Origin: Photorhabdus thracensis
GTDB taxonomy: Bacteria; Pseudomonadota; Gammaproteobacteria; Enterobacterales; Enterobacteriaceae
Direction: 5' to 3'
DNA length: 64,000 bases
Assembly: GCF_001010285.1 (NCBI RefSeq)
Contig: NZ_CP011104.1
Location: forward strand, 1,240,001-1,304,000
Made by a program: the position numbers and the translations under genes. Under the pieces are notes generated by a model. That model ran no database searches. It was not told the DNA's origin and saw only the letters and a list, made by a program, of their open reading frames with translations. Numbering within the stretch: position 1 is the stretch's first letter; each line of letters begins with the position of its first letter. Shown here one piece after another: positions 12,566 through 27,383 of this stretch.

Positions 12566-15378
12566 CAGGCAAACTTACGCTCTTCGCCGTTACCGGCAAC
12601 ATTAGTTACACAGCGGCCACAAAGTTCTGCGTGCTCCGCCACCAATCCCACATCTTTAGCGTAATGCCAGCAACGAGGACATTTTTCACCATCCGCTTTA
12701 CGGAAAGTAATTTTCAGGCTGTCGATTTCGCTTTGCTGCGCATCGTCACCCGCCTGTTCATAAGCTGCAACAGAAACCTGAGATGTCAGCAGAACAAAAC
12801 GCAATTCATCTCCCAGGCGGTTCAATTTATCAGCCAGTTCATTATTTGCATACAGAGTGACGGCGGCTTCCAAAGAGCTGCGAATATGTTTATCTGCACG
12901 TGCCTGCTCCAGCACTTTGTTGACTTCACCACGGACAGCCAGTAAATCAGCCCAGAAAGTATCATTCATTTGTTCGCCTGCGGCCAGACCAAACAAGCCG
13001 TCATACCACTCTTCGGTAAAGACATACTGAGCACGTTTACCAGGCAATTCATTCCAGACTTCATCCGCTGTGAAGGAGAGAATAGGCGCCATCCAACGAA
13101 CCAGTGCTTCTGCAATATGATACAGCGCAGTCTGGCAACTGCGACGGGCCAGACTATCTCCCTTAGCGGTATACTGGCGGTCTTTAATGATATCGAGATA
13201 GAACGAACCCATTTCCACAGAACAGAACTGCATTAAGCGCTGAACAACAGAGTGGAAATCATATTCATCGTAGCATTTTGCAATATCTGCCTGAGCTGCC
13301 TGAGCACGGCCCACAGCCCAGCGATCCAGCACCGCCATCTCTTCTGGTTTAACCCTATGTTGTTCAGGATCAAAACCATTCAGGTTTGCCAGCAGGAAAC
13401 GCGCTGTGTTACGGATACGGCGATATGCATCAGCAGAACGTTTCAGAATTTCATCTGATACCGCAATTTCACCAGAGTAATCGGTAGAGGCAACCCACAG
13501 ACGCAGAATATCCGCCCCTAATTTATTCATCACATCCTGCGGACTGATAGTGTTGCCGATAGACTTAGACATCTTACGGCCCTGACCATCCACAGTGAAA
13601 CCGTGTGTCAGTACCTGACGGTAAGGCGCTTTGCCTTTCATTGCGGTTGAGATCATCAGGGAAGACATAAACCAGCCACGATGCTGATCTGAACCTTCCA
13701 GATAGATATCCGCAGAGTTGCCCTGAAATTCAGAACGAGCATCAACAACCGATGAATGAGTTGATCCAGAATCGAACCAGACATCCAGAGTATCAAAGAT
13801 TTTGACATAGTTAGCCGCATCATCACCCAGCAGTTCTGCTGGATCCAGATCCCACCACGCCTGAATACCATCCACTTCAACACGTTTGGCAACTTCTTCC
13901 ATCAACTCGACAGTGCGTGGATGAAGTTCTTCCGTCTCTTTATGGACAAACAGGGACATCGGGGTGCCCCAAGTACGTTGACGTGAAATACACCAGTCAG
14001 GACGGTTCTCAACCATTGCTTCAATACGGGCCTGCCCCCAGCCAGGGATCCACTGAACACCGTTGATCTCTTTCAGCGATTGCTTGCGCAGACCATTTTG
14101 ATCCATGCTGACAAACCACTGCGGCGTGGCACGGAAAATGATTGGCGCCTTGTGACGCCAGCAACAAGGATAGCTGTGCTGTAATTTTTCCAGGTGCAGC
14201 AGTGCATTGTTTTCACTCAGGATATTCAAAATAATATCGTTCGCCTTAAAGACAAACACGCCATCCAGAGAAGGATAAGTCCCCGGCAGATAGCAGCCAT
14301 TCGGACCAACCGGATTTGCGACTTCCAAACCATATTTCTGACCAATAACAAAATCGTCCGGGCCATGACCTGGCGCAGTATGGACAGCGCCGGTACCCGC
14401 ATCCAATGTAACGTGTTCGCCCAGTACAACCGGTGAATCGAAACCCATAAATGGATGTTTGAAGCGCAACAGTTCCAACGCAGAACCCGCACAATGCCCC
14501 AGCACAGTCCACGACGCCACACCCGCGCGCTGCATCACACTTTCGACCAAATCAGCAGCCAGGATCAAACATTCACCATCAATCTGTACTAATTGATAGT
14601 CAAATTCAGCATGCAAAGCGATCGCGCGGTTAGCCGGTAACGTCCACGGCGTGGTTGTCCAAATCACCAGAGAAACGGGTTGATCTGATGCCTGCACGCC
14701 AAATTTCTCGTAAACAGCTGCCGTATCAACAGCATCAAAACGCACGTCAATAGATGGAGACGTTTTGTCGTAATACTCAACTTCCGCTTCAGCCAATGAT
14801 GAACCACAATCAGTACACCAGTGAACAGGTTTAGCGCCTTTTAACAAATGTCCATTGGCAATAATACGGCTCAGTGCACGAATAACGTTGGCTTCAGTCT
14901 TAAAGTCCATCGTCAGGTATGGGCGATCCCAGTCACCTAATACGCCCAGACGGATAAAGTCTTCCTTCTGACCTTCTATCTGCTCTTTGGCATATTTGCG
15001 GCACTCGGCACGGAATTCAGCAGCGGAAAATTTTTCTCCCGGCTTACCAATAATCTGCTCAACCTTAAGCTCAATGGGTAAACCATGGCAATCCCAACCG
15101 GGTACATATGGCGAATCATATCCCGCCATCCCTTTGGATTTAATAATAATATCTTTGAGAATCTTATTGACTGAGTGACCAATATGAATGCTGCCGTTCG
15201 CATAAGGAGGGCCGTCATGCAGAATAAATGTTTTTTTACCGGCTTTTGCTTTACGAATTACCTGATACAACTCATCTTTGTACCAACGTTTTAGCATGTC
15301 TGGTTCGCGCTTTGCTAAGTCTCCGCGCATTGGAAACCCTGTTTCTGGTAGGTTCAGGGTATTTTTATAGTCACTCAT
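12565..15378 (-). CDS. ileS: Isoleucyl-tRNA synthetase
   Basis: This 937-residue class I synthetase charges tRNA-Ile. It has the HIGH motif in [11 protein letters not shown] near residue 64, the KMSKS motif in [10 protein letters not shown] near 601, an editing (CP1) domain between them with [12 protein letters not shown], and a C-terminal zinc site with CPRCWHY and CGRCVTN. Length is one residue shorter than the E. coli enzyme. It lies 24 bp after ribF and is joined to lspA, as in other enterics. Confidence 0.98.
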   Translation of the reverse strand: MSDYKNTLNLPETGFPMRGDLAKREPDMLKRWYKDELYQVIRKAKAGKKTFILHDGPPYANGSIHIGHSVNKILKDIIIKSKGMAGYDSPYVPGWDCHGLPIELKVEQIIGKPGEKFSAAEFRAECRKYAKEQIEGQKEDFIRLGVLGDWDRPYLTMDFKTEANVIRALSRIIANGHLLKGAKPVHWCTDCGSSLAEAEVEYYDKTSPSIDVRFDAVDTAAVYEKFGVQASDQPVSLVIWTTTPWTLPANRAIALHAEFDYQLVQIDGECLILAADLVESVMQRAGVASWTVLGHCAGSALELLRFKHPFMGFDSPVVLGEHVTLDAGTGAVHTAPGHGPDDFVIGQKYGLEVANPVGPNGCYLPGTYPSLDGVFVFKANDIILNILSENNALLHLEKLQHSYPCCWRHKAPIIFRATPQWFVSMDQNGLRKQSLKEINGVQWIPGWGQARIEAMVENRPDWCISRQRTWGTPMSLFVHKETEELHPRTVELMEEVAKRVEVDGIQAWWDLDPAELLGDDAANYVKIFDTLDVWFDSGSTHSSVVDARSEFQGNSADIYLEGSDQHRGWFMSSLMISTAMKGKAPYRQVLTHGFTVDGQGRKMSKSIGNTISPQDVMNKLGADILRLWVASTDYSGEIAVSDEILKRSADAYRRIRNTARFLLANLNGFDPEQHRVKPEEMAVLDRWAVGRAQAAQADIAKCYDEYDFHSVVQRLMQFCSVEMGSFYLDIIKDRQYTAKGDSLARRSCQTALYHIAEALVRWMAPILSFTADEVWNELPGKRAQYVFTEEWYDGLFGLAAGEQMNDTFWADLLAVRGEVNKVLEQARADKHIRSSLEAAVTLYANNELADKLNRLGDELRFVLLTSQVSVAAYEQAGDDAQQSEIDSLKITFRKADGEKCPRCWHYAKDVGLVAEHAELCGRCVTNVAGNGEERKFA

Positions 15379-15402
15379 TCGATTCTCAATTCCAATTTTC
15401 CG

Positions 15403-16347
15403 CTAGATACATGACACTGGCAGCTGTTTAAAAAATTCCTTCGCAGCGACCAAATCATTAGCAATTTGCTGCTTGAGTGCATCAAGGGAAGCAAACCGCT
15501 GCTCATTACGCAGTTTTTTGCGTAACACCACATCAATATGATGCCCATACAGATCCATTTGGGTATCAATCAGATGTACTTCAAGTTGTTGGTCCTGACC
15601 AGAGACGGTTGGACGTGTACCAATATTGGCAACACCCGGTAAAGGCTTATCTCCCAAGCCATAGACTTCAACGACATAAACGCCTTGTACAGGAGCGACT
15701 AAACGTTTTAATGGCAAATTAGCTGTTGGAAAGCCAATAGTACTCCCCAGCCGTCTACCATGAACGACCCGGCCACAAATACTATATGGATGTCCCAATA
15801 ATGTTTCAGCTAATACCAAATCATCATCTTGCAGTGCCTGACGGATAGCGGTGCTGCTGATCCGCAAACCACTGTCACAAAAACTTTCGCTGTTGGTCAC
15901 GTCAAAACCGTATGTTTCACCGGCTTGCTGTAGAAAAGCAAAGTCACCACTGCGGGATTTGCCAAAACGAAAGTCATCTCCTACCGCCAGAAACTTAACA
16001 CCCAATTTTTCCACGAGCAACCGCGAAACAAAGGCTTCTGGCGTATTTGCCGCAAAATTCCTGTCAAATTTCACACATAATAAATAATCCACTCCATACC
16101 GGGCGAGATATTTAGCTTTATCCCTCAATCTCGTCAGACGGGCTGGAGCATTATCCCTGGCAAAAACTTCCAAGGGTTGTGGTTCAAAAATCATAACCGT
16201 TACCGGTAAACCCAGACGCTGCCCTTCGCGTTTTAAGTGCTTCAGTAGTACCTGATGGCCTCTGTGGACACCATCAAAATTACCAATCGTCAGCACGCAA
16301 CCATGGTGACGCGCCCGGATATTACTTATACCGCGAATTAGCTCCAT
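15403..16347 (-). CDS. ribF: Bifunctional riboflavin kinase / FAD synthetase
   Basis: This 314-residue enzyme phosphorylates riboflavin to FMN and adenylylates FMN to FAD. The N-terminal nucleotidyltransferase domain shows TIGNFDGVHRGHQ (the HxGH-like site) and FRFGKSRSGDF. The C-terminal kinase domain shows VVHGRRLGSTIGFPTANL and the GVANIGTRPT block. It heads the ribF-ileS-lspA-fkpB-ispH operon. Confidence 0.97.
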   Translation of the reverse strand: MELIRGISNIRARHHGCVLTIGNFDGVHRGHQVLLKHLKREGQRLGLPVTVMIFEPQPLEVFARDNAPARLTRLRDKAKYLARYGVDYLLCVKFDRNFAANTPEAFVSRLLVEKLGVKFLAVGDDFRFGKSRSGDFAFLQQAGETYGFDVTNSESFCDSGLRISSTAIRQALQDDDLVLAETLLGHPYSICGRVVHGRRLGSTIGFPTANLPLKRLVAPVQGVYVVEVYGLGDKPLPGVANIGTRPTVSGQDQQLEVHLIDTQMDLYGHHIDVVLRKKLRNEQRFASLDALKQQIANDLVAAKEFFKQLPVSCI

Positions 16348-16620
16348 AGCTGGCTCAATACCCTGGAAATTGCCAAATTATACCTTGTACAAAGCGCAAG
16401 GTTAACCCACCATCATAAGATGGCTAAAATTAATAACCCTGATTCATACAACAAAAACGGGCAGGAATCCCGAAAAATATTTATTTTATTTCTCATCAGG
16501 ACTATTCAATGAGATTTTTATTGTGAAAGACTGTATTCCAGCTAACTAAGCTGATAAAATCCTGCGCCATCACAACGTAACAAGTGCCGCGGTACAACGG
16601 CGCTTATTTGCACAAATCCA

Positions 16621-16649
16621 TTGACAAAAGAAGGCTGAACAGGCATATT
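16621..16649 (+). promoter_or_regulatory. rpsT promoter
   Basis: A consensus TTGACA is followed after exactly 17 bp by CATATT, about 50 bp before the rpsT start. E. coli rpsT has two tandem promoters in this interval; this one fits the proximal promoter. The rest of 16348-16697 is the divergent ribF/rpsT spacer and holds no gene. Confidence 0.75.
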
Positions 16650-16697
16650 CCTCGGCCTTTGAATTGTCCTCGATAGAATATATTTGGGAGTTGGACC

Positions 16698-16958
16698 TTG
16701 GCTAATATCAAATCAGCTAAGAAACGCGCCATTCAGTCTGAAAAACGTCGTCAGCACAACGCTAGCCGCCGTTCTATGGTGCGTACCTTCATCAAGAAGG
16801 TCTATGCTGCTATCGCCGCTGGCGATAAAGAATCTGCGCAGAAAGCATTTAATGACATGCAACCTATTGTCGATCGTCACGCCTGTAAAGGTCTGATCCA
16901 CAAAAATAAAGCAGCACGTCATAAATCTAATCTGGCAGCTCAAATCAACGCAATGTAA
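16698..16958 (+). CDS. rpsT: 30S ribosomal protein S20, TTG start
   Basis: This 86-residue basic protein binds the 5' and 3' minor domains of 16S rRNA. It reads [18 protein letters not shown], the S20 N terminus, and ends AQINAM. The start is TTG behind GGGAG. E. coli rpsT likewise uses a weak UUG codon, which is part of its translational autoregulation by free S20, so the same control is likely. The gene is followed by a strong terminator. Confidence 0.98.
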   Translation: MANIKSAKKRAIQSEKRRQHNASRRSMVRTFIKKVYAAIAAGDKESAQKAFNDMQPIVDRHACKGLIHKNKAARHKSNLAAQINAM

Positions 16959-16979
16959 TAATTTGCGTTTAGATTACTG

Positions 16980-17006
16980 AAAAACCGGCTTTCGCCGGTT
17001 TTTTTG
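16980..17006 (+). terminator. rpsT terminator
   Basis: ACCGGC-TTTC-GCCGGT hairpin followed by a run of seven T, 20 bp after the rpsT stop. The A-run on the left could serve nhaR on the other strand too. Confidence 0.9.
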
Positions 17007-17033
17007 TTGTTTACAATTATTATCAACTATTTT

Positions 17034-17948
17034 TTAAGTCCGCTTCTTAGATGGCACATTAAACAACGCGGAAAAATCTTTATTACACACGCGCTGAACC
17101 GCCGGATGTTGAATCATTCGTTCAGCAAAAATCACATAATACTCTTCCTGCACTGCATCCAGCCGGCCAATTTCAGCAATATCATTGTCAGCAAAAATAT
17201 CATTGGTATACAAAGACGGCGCAACGAAAATCGCATTATGATACATACCAAACGCTTTCATTAATGCGGCATCATCAAATTCACCCAGAACTTCAACCTG
17301 AAGATTTTTATTACGGATCCAAGTCAACAGTTTACGCCCTAACATAGAGCGACGTCCTGGCACCAACAGGCGACGTTCCTCTAAACATTCTGGGAAAGGC
17401 TTTTGCGGAACAGGTTGCCGGCAGAAGAAACTGACATTGCATTCACCCAGTTTTACCGAGAACAGCCCTTCCTGCTGGGAAGAATCCACCGGGCAATCAG
17501 ACAGTATCATATCGAGTTTGTGCTGACTAAGTTGCTCAAGCAGCAATTCATGGGTTGATTCAAAACAGCGCAGATGGATCTGCTCATGTTCCACCACCGC
17601 TGTTTCCAATACCTGACTAACCAGACGTTTGGATAATGCATCAGCAACACCAACATCAAACAACAGGTTGGATTCACGGCTGTAGTTAACAATATCCAGC
17701 ATCTCCTGACTCAGCATAAACATCTTATCCGCATAGCGGAAGATAAGCTGTCCCAGTTCTGATGGCACCAGACCCCGTCCTTGGCGTTTGAACAGTTTTC
17801 CGCCTAAACGCTCCTCCAGTGCTTTTATTTGCCCTGTAATCGTCTGCGGCGTCAGATAAAGCGCTTCTGCCGCCCCAACCACAGATCCTTCCTTGCAAAC
17901 ATGCCAGAAATAATAGAGATGATTAAAATTCAGATGTGACACCCGCAT
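17034..17948 (-). CDS. nhaR: LysR-type transcriptional activator NhaR
   Basis: This 304-residue regulator activates nhaA in response to Na+ in enterics. The winged-helix domain is at residues 6-65 ([29 protein letters not shown]), followed by a substrate-binding-like sensor domain with RCFESTHE and MILSDCP. The start at 17948 ([15 protein letters not shown]) matches NhaR and has AAGGA upstream; an earlier in-frame start at 17996 would add 16 residues unlike the family. It lies downstream of nhaA on the same strand, as in E. coli. Confidence 0.95.
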   Translation of the reverse strand: MRVSHLNFNHLYYFWHVCKEGSVVGAAEALYLTPQTITGQIKALEERLGGKLFKRQGRGLVPSELGQLIFRYADKMFMLSQEMLDIVNYSRESNLLFDVGVADALSKRLVSQVLETAVVEHEQIHLRCFESTHELLLEQLSQHKLDMILSDCPVDSSQQEGLFSVKLGECNVSFFCRQPVPQKPFPECLEERRLLVPGRRSMLGRKLLTWIRNKNLQVEVLGEFDDAALMKAFGMYHNAIFVAPSLYTNDIFADNDIAEIGRLDAVQEEYYVIFAERMIQHPAVQRVCNKDFSALFNVPSKKRT

Positions 17949-18159
17949 ATGTTTTTCCTTGTGTATCGCTTTCGTCTGGTAACCAACGCCAGCCATACAT
18001 TCCTAATTTACCGTTATACGGCGATTTCCTGTTTTTTCGCTACATAAAATATCCGCGGTACAATTTTTTGTTGTACTACGAGTACAAAAATGAGAGTCAG
18101 TTCGGAAATTCTTTCTGAAACTATCAGGCTAAATTAATTAATTTATCACCGCTCTGCCA

Positions 18160-19326
18160 TCACTTTTTCTTTGGTAAGACCATTCGCAACAAGCCATAAC
18201 CAATTAGCGCGGCAGTTGTTGAGCCAATCAGAATTCCCAGACGGGAATAGGTACTGAAAGATTCACCTGCCCCTTCAAAAGCCAATCCTGAAATAAAGAT
18301 GGACATGGTAAAGCCAATCCCACAAAGGACCGAAACAGCAAATATCTGTTTAAGACTAATCTGTTGTGGCAATTTAGCAAATCCTATCTTGATGGAAATA
18401 TAGCTGAACAGGAAAATTCCCAATGGCTTACCAAGAAACAGAGCCGTCGCAATGCCCAGCGGTAACATATCAGTCAAACCATTCAGTGTAACTCCACTCA
18501 GGATCACACCAGCATTGGCAAATGCAAATAACGGCAAAATAAGATACGCCACCCAAGGATGTAATCCATGTTCAAGTGATTCAGAGGGAGAATGACCACT
18601 CCGGCAACGCAGAGGAATAAGAAAACCAACGATGACGCCGGCCAGCGTTGCATGAACACCCGATTTCAGAATACAGACCCAAAGAATTGCACCAATAGCC
18701 AAATAAGCCGATGTTTTTTCGACACCACGCCAATTCATCCAAGTCAACGCAGCAATCATTGCTGCCGATAATCCAAGCGCGACAAGGGAAACTGTTTTGG
18801 TATAAAACAGAGCGATGATCACAATAACACCCAGATCATCAATAATCGCTAATGCCAGCAGAAAAACCTTAAGTTCTGTTGGTACCCGTTTAGCCAATAG
18901 CGCCATCACACCCAGAGCAAATGCGATATCTGTTGCCGCAGGAATAGCCCATCCCTGACGGGTAAACTCATCACTGCCATTAAATAGCAGATAGATCAAT
19001 GCCGGAGCGACCATACCACCCATAGCCGCTATCACTGGAAATACCGCTTTATCACGCCCCGCCAAAGAACCTTCCAGCAGTTCACGCTTAACTTCCAAAC
19101 CAACAATCAAAAAGAAGACAGCCATCAAGCCGTCATTAACCCACAATAATAAAGGCTTATTTACCTCCAGTGCAGAAAATTGCACTGCTACCGGAATGTT
19201 AAGAAATTGCTGATAAATATCCTGTAATGGCGAGTTTGCCATTATCAGCGCAATAATGGCCGCAATGATAAGAAGAAGCCCGCCAGCCGCTTCTAATTTC
19301 AGGAATTGACGAATAATTGCAGTCAC
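18160..19326 (-). CDS. nhaA: Na+/H+ antiporter NhaA
   Basis: This 388-residue inner-membrane antiporter has the same length as E. coli NhaA and about 12 hydrophobic segments. The ion-binding aspartate pair is in [33 protein letters not shown] and [14 protein letters not shown] are further family signatures. It exports Na+ for protons and gives alkaline/salt tolerance. Expression likely depends on NhaR encoded 210 bp downstream. In E. coli the gene next on this side is dnaJ; here an 8-kb insert separates them. Confidence 0.97.
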   Translation of the reverse strand: MTAIIRQFLKLEAAGGLLLIIAAIIALIMANSPLQDIYQQFLNIPVAVQFSALEVNKPLLLWVNDGLMAVFFLIVGLEVKRELLEGSLAGRDKAVFPVIAAMGGMVAPALIYLLFNGSDEFTRQGWAIPAATDIAFALGVMALLAKRVPTELKVFLLALAIIDDLGVIVIIALFYTKTVSLVALGLSAAMIAALTWMNWRGVEKTSAYLAIGAILWVCILKSGVHATLAGVIVGFLIPLRCRSGHSPSESLEHGLHPWVAYLILPLFAFANAGVILSGVTLNGLTDMLPLGIATALFLGKPLGIFLFSYISIKIGFAKLPQQISLKQIFAVSVLCGIGFTMSIFISGLAFEGAGESFSTYSRLGILIGSTTAALIGYGLLRMVLPKKK

Positions 19327-19477
19327 GATGATTAACCTCTGAAATTGATCGGGTTATAAATAGTACTCCAACTATAACTTCGAAAAAAATCGATTTTATA
19401 GCCAGAATAATTCGCTATAACCGATCTATTGATGATCTACATCTCAATAAAAGTAGATTATCAACCAGAGGGAGCTG

Positions 19478-19639
19478 TTAAATGAATTTGAGCAATAGAG
19501 TTGTGATGGTAGCTACCGCACCAATAAGGTCGGAGGCGACGACAATCGGATACCATATGGCCTCACGGTTGATCTTTGTTGTTTCCACCATTAATTTTGC
19601 TATTTCAGCATGGATTTTTTCGAGTTCAACAGTAGTCAT
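19478..19639 (-). CDS. Small single-span membrane protein (53 aa), unrecognised
   Basis: Reading the minus strand from an ATG at 19639 gives 53 residues: a charged helical N-terminal half beginning MTTVELEKIHAEIAKLM, a WYP turn, then one hydrophobic span (IVVASDLIGAVATITTLLL) before the stop. The layout of an E/K-rich amphipathic helix and one C-terminal span resembles small proteins common in enteric prophages and accessory regions. The ribosome site is weak. A 23-codon reading beginning MCYDEKHKVAEWLQLG ends about 20 bp upstream on the same strand and could be a leader or a remnant. No function is assigned. Confidence 0.6.
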   Translation of the reverse strand: MTTVELEKIHAEIAKLMVETTKINREAIWYPIVVASDLIGAVATITTLLLKFI

Positions 19640-19796
19640 TTTATTAAGATTTATCGTTCTTCCTTATCAGGAATGCCAAGCTGCAGCCATTCCGCTACCT
19701 TATGTTTTTCATCGTAACACATTCGTATTCAACATGAATTCATATTATGTAAAATATATCAAGAAAATCATTAAAATATATAAACAATTTAAAGAA

Positions 19797-21644
19797 TCAA
19801 CACTTATTAATAATTAGCAAAGAATCCTTAACCGCTATAACCGACTTTTTCTTATCAGGAACTATTTCACAATACTCTTCGCTATTGGTGATAATAATTG
19901 GTGATATTAATTGAGTTCGATTCTCCTGAAGAAAAGAGATATCAAAATTAACTAATATGTCACCAGCAACCACAGTCTGGCCTTCCATAACTTGCAAATT
20001 AAATCCCTTTCCTTGCAAATCTACAGTTTCAACACCAATATGAATCAACAATTCAACGCCTTGTTCGGAAATTAAACCAATAGCATGTCCAGTTGGAGTA
20101 ATCATTGAAACCTTACCATTAAAAGGCGCTTTCACCACCCCTTCGGTAGGAATAATAGCAACACCATCACCAATAATTTTTTCAGAAAAAGTGTCATCAG
20201 GTACGCTTGAGAGAGGTTTAATTTCACCTGTCATAGGAGAAAGTAATATAAATTTTTTCGTTTTCGAAGAGTATGCTTTTGCTAATACCATAGACTCAGT
20301 ATTAGATTCTAATTTCATTAATAACGTGAGTATAAACGCAACTAAGAAACTACTGCAAATCCCAAATAAAATAAAAAGGAAATTATTGCTCCCTTTTTGC
20401 ATATAAAAAGGGAGTGATACCAATCCTGGTATGCTAAAAGCAAATATTTTTACCGAAAAAATACCCACAATAGCCCCACCAACTGCTCCACCAATTAATG
20501 AAGCATAAAAAGATTTTCTTAATTTAAGAGTAATACCATACATTGCAGGCTCAGTGATCCCTAAAAAAGCAGAGAATGAGGCTGAATAAGCTAATGATTT
20601 CATCTGCCTATCTTTAATTTTAATTGCAACCGCCAATGTAGCACCGGCTTGTGCAATATTACTGACGAAGCTGATTGGTAACAACATAAAATCATATCCG
20701 AGGGATTTAAAGTTAGCAAAAACACTCGGTAAAAAAGCATAATGTATCCCAGTAATTACCAAAACAGGTATCAGCCCTCCCAGTAATAATCCCGCAAATG
20801 GTCCAACTACAGAAAATAACTCTAAAATCACCTTCTCAAGATACAAGCCAATTGTATTTCCCAATGGCGCAGCAATAATTAATAAAATTGGCACAGAAAT
20901 CAATAAGACTAATAATGGCGTAAATATTATCTTTAATACTGTCGGAATAAGTCTGTCTATCCATTTATGGATATAACTAAGCAACCAAACACCTAAAATA
21001 ATTGGAATGGCAGTGTAGCTATAATGAATAGCTGGAACAGAGATACCAAATACATTGAGATATCCACTGCCGGATGCGCCTATAAGATCAGATAATGTTG
21101 GATAAATTAAAATGCATGCTAACGTTGCCGCAATAAATTCGTTAGTTTTAAATTTTTTTGCCGCCGAAAAGGCAAGAAGAACAGGTAAAAAATACAGAGG
21201 TGCATCAGAAAGAATATATAATAATTTATACTCATTACTCTCCGCTGAAACCCAGTTCATCATATAGAAAAAAATCAATCCGCCTTTCAGTAATCCAGCG
21301 CCGACTATTACCGGCAATATGGGAACAAATATACCTGAAATTATATCAAAAACATGACTTACCCGGCTTTTGTTCTGGTCATCATAGCCGCCTTCACTTT
21401 CTTTTAATTGCTTAATTATTTCACTAAATATTTCAATAACTCTATTACCAATAATTATTTGCAACTGTCCACTATGAAAACGCGCCCCCATAACCCCCTG
21501 CATTTTCTTTATCGCGGCAATATCTACTTTACTATCATCTACAACATTAAAACGTAATCTGGTAACACAATGCCAAATTTTATTTATATTTCCCGCTCCC
21601 CCAAGAAATATAATAATATCTTTCGAAAATTCTTTATAATTCAT
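19797..21644 (-). CDS. PTS beta-glucoside-type transporter EIIBCA
   Basis: This 615-residue protein imports and phosphorylates a beta-glucoside. The EIIB domain (residues 1-85) has its phosphorylatable Cys in WHCVTRLRF. EIIC follows with about ten membrane spans and the sugar-site block GITEPAMYGITLKLR. The EIIA domain is at the C terminus: PTEGVVKAPFNGKV, then the phospho-accepting His in LLIHIGVETVDLQGKGF. I start at the ATG giving MNYKEFSKD; a GTG 15 bp upstream is the alternative. It follows the antiterminator gene by about 110 bp, the bglG-bglF layout. Confidence 0.9.
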   Translation of the reverse strand: MNYKEFSKDIIIFLGGAGNINKIWHCVTRLRFNVVDDSKVDIAAIKKMQGVMGARFHSGQLQIIIGNRVIEIFSEIIKQLKESEGGYDDQNKSRVSHVFDIISGIFVPILPVIVGAGLLKGGLIFFYMMNWVSAESNEYKLLYILSDAPLYFLPVLLAFSAAKKFKTNEFIAATLACILIYPTLSDLIGASGSGYLNVFGISVPAIHYSYTAIPIILGVWLLSYIHKWIDRLIPTVLKIIFTPLLVLLISVPILLIIAAPLGNTIGLYLEKVILELFSVVGPFAGLLLGGLIPVLVITGIHYAFLPSVFANFKSLGYDFMLLPISFVSNIAQAGATLAVAIKIKDRQMKSLAYSASFSAFLGITEPAMYGITLKLRKSFYASLIGGAVGGAIVGIFSVKIFAFSIPGLVSLPFYMQKGSNNFLFILFGICSSFLVAFILTLLMKLESNTESMVLAKAYSSKTKKFILLSPMTGEIKPLSSVPDDTFSEKIIGDGVAIIPTEGVVKAPFNGKVSMITPTGHAIGLISEQGVELLIHIGVETVDLQGKGFNLQVMEGQTVVAGDILVNFDISFLQENRTQLISPIIITNSEEYCEIVPDKKKSVIAVKDSLLIINKC

Positions 21645-21756
21645 TTCTACCACCCACACCTAATCTATTGTCAAAAAAATCAAAACCACATAAATCTATT
21701 TATCTTATATTATTTAAATTAATACCTATCTACAAACCTGTTTGACGATTCACTTG

Positions 21757-22611
21757 CTATAAATCTCTGGCCTTATAACTATCATTAACCACCCGTTCTA
21801 TATGAATCACCAAATAAATCAGTTCATCATCGGGAACTTTCCACTGATATTTTTCTCGCAGATACTTTATTAATTTCACTGCACAGTTGTAACTTTTGAA
21901 ATACTTTTCCTCTATCAATTCTTGCAATGAAAAATCCATTTCAATAGCAGACGAATGCTCATTTTTATTTTGTCTGATTAAGAAATAGCGCAGATGAGTA
22001 ATAAAACGAGAATAATTTACTGACGTTGAATCAAGGTTAACATGAAAATAGTAGTGAATAAGCTTAACGGTTTTATTAATTAAATTCGTTAATTTTAATG
22101 TATCACCCATCGTTTGCCCTTCATATTGAGCATTAACGAAATGCAAGGCAATCAATGAGGCTTCTATCGGCGGTAATGGCGTTTCAATCTGGTTATTAAT
22201 ATGAATAAGCGCCTGTTTACCGATTTCATATTCTAACGGATAAAGATGAGGAATCTCCCACTGCAAGACATTACCAATCTGATACCCTTTGCGCACACGC
22301 TCAAATGCGAAGTTTAAATGTTCTGACAAAGTAATGAGTAATGAATCGTTAAGAGGCTTGGCAAGAAAATCTTTACCTAATGTGATAACTTTCTCAGTTA
22401 GCTCTATAACTGAAACAGGGATAGTAGAAAGGATCTGATTTATTTTACAGTGTTTTTCGACAGTAAAAACCTTTGCAACATCTTGAATATGCAGCCTGTC
22501 CCCTTTCTTCCTATTAAATCCTATCCCCTTGTCCATGAGAATCATCTCATTATTATTCTCATCAATAGCAAGAACAACATTATTATTTATGAGTTTTATT
22601 ATCGTTAACAA
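21757..22611 (-). CDS. BglG/LicT-family transcriptional antiterminator, TTG start
   Basis: This 284-residue protein has an N-terminal RNA-binding CAT domain (residues 1-55: KLINNNVVLAID...LMDKGIGFNRKKGD) and two PTS-regulated domains. PRD1 carries the conserved His in LSEHLNFAFERV; PRD2 carries LIYLVIHIERV near the end. Such proteins bind a ribonucleic antiterminator in the mRNA leader when the cognate sugar is transported and are phosphorylated by EII when it is not. Only TTG fits the start. Probable targets are the leader at 22904-23010 and possibly its own leader. Confidence 0.9.
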   Translation of the reverse strand: MLTIIKLINNNVVLAIDENNNEMILMDKGIGFNRKKGDRLHIQDVAKVFTVEKHCKINQILSTIPVSVIELTEKVITLGKDFLAKPLNDSLLITLSEHLNFAFERVRKGYQIGNVLQWEIPHLYPLEYEIGKQALIHINNQIETPLPPIEASLIALHFVNAQYEGQTMGDTLKLTNLINKTVKLIHYYFHVNLDSTSVNYSRFITHLRYFLIRQNKNEHSSAIEMDFSLQELIEEKYFKSYNCAVKLIKYLREKYQWKVPDDELIYLVIHIERVVNDSYKARDL

Positions 22612-22688
22612 AAGGTATACCTTAAGGATAAACTATTATCAACCCTAACCTATAGAATAGGTAAAATATATCTGTGACTTGGTTGTGC

Positions 22689-22714
22689 CTGATCTAGTCA
22701 GTCCTAGCCATTGA
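22689..22714 (-). promoter_or_regulatory. Weak RAT-like element in the antiterminator gene leader
   Basis: On the minus strand, about 80 bp before the antiterminator start, GGACTGACTAG and ATCAGGCACAACC resemble the two sides of a ribonucleic antiterminator. The following hairpin lacks a clear T-run, so autoregulation is only a possibility. Confidence 0.3.
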
Positions 22715-22860
22715 CACTCTTGTTCACTAATTCATATAGATATTCCATCTTTCAGGCTAAGGTATAATTTTTATAAAGTCAATAACACAACAACAGGCGC
22801 AGTTTACTTGAAACATTTATGATAAGTATCACATTTTTTGCCAAAATTACGCTTAATGAC

Positions 22861-22889
22861 TTGCAAGTATCATAAGGAATAACTAATTT
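22861..22889 (+). promoter_or_regulatory. Candidate promoter of the EIIBC-glucosidase-porin operon
   Basis: TTGCAA and TAATTT are 17 bp apart, which would place the RNA start about 8-10 bases before the antiterminator element. The -10 match is modest. Confidence 0.5.
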
Positions 22890-22903
22890 CTAAATATTGA
22901 TCT

Positions 22904-23010
22904 AGGCTTGTTACCGACTTAGTTGTGACTGATGTCGGGCAAAACCTAATCCATTATCTGCAATGCCCCTATTCCAGGGCTATTAGATGGTGGGTTAGGT
23001 TTTTTTTTGA
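22904..23010 (+). promoter_or_regulatory. Ribonucleic antiterminator (RAT) overlapping a leader terminator
   Basis: AGGCTTGTTACCGAC (22904-22918) and GTCGGGCAAAACCT (22934-22947) match the two sides of bgl/sac-type RAT elements. The right side overlaps a terminator whose stem pairs AACCTAATCCA with TGGTGGGTTAGGTT around an inner GCCCCT/AGGGGC hairpin, followed by a run of about ten T. Binding of the BglG-type protein encoded on the other strand would stabilise the RAT and let transcription enter the EIIBC gene at 23064. This is the classic sugar-dependent attenuation design. Confidence 0.92.
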
Positions 23011-23015
23011 CTTAA

Positions 23016-27284
<4,269 letters not shown>

Positions 27285-27298
27285 TTCTCAGTCAGAAC

Positions 27299-27330
27299 AA
27301 AAAGTCCTCGCGTGAAAACGAGGACTTTAT
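27299..27330. terminator. Bidirectional terminator between porin and dnaJ
   Basis: AAAGTCCTCG and CGAGGACTTT form a perfect 10-bp stem around an eight-base loop. On the minus strand it is followed by TTTTTG. It separates the convergent porin and dnaKJ transcripts. Confidence 0.88.
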
Positions 27331-27383
27331 CAGTAATCTGAACTTTGTTTATAAACACAGCTCTATTATGAAGATATGTGCAG

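Noticed and set aside
19482-19817. 111-codon open frame on the plus strand
   Set aside because: It has a good-looking GAGGGAG site but its translation is unlike any protein and becomes low-complexity. The opposite strand encodes the convincing 53-residue membrane protein.
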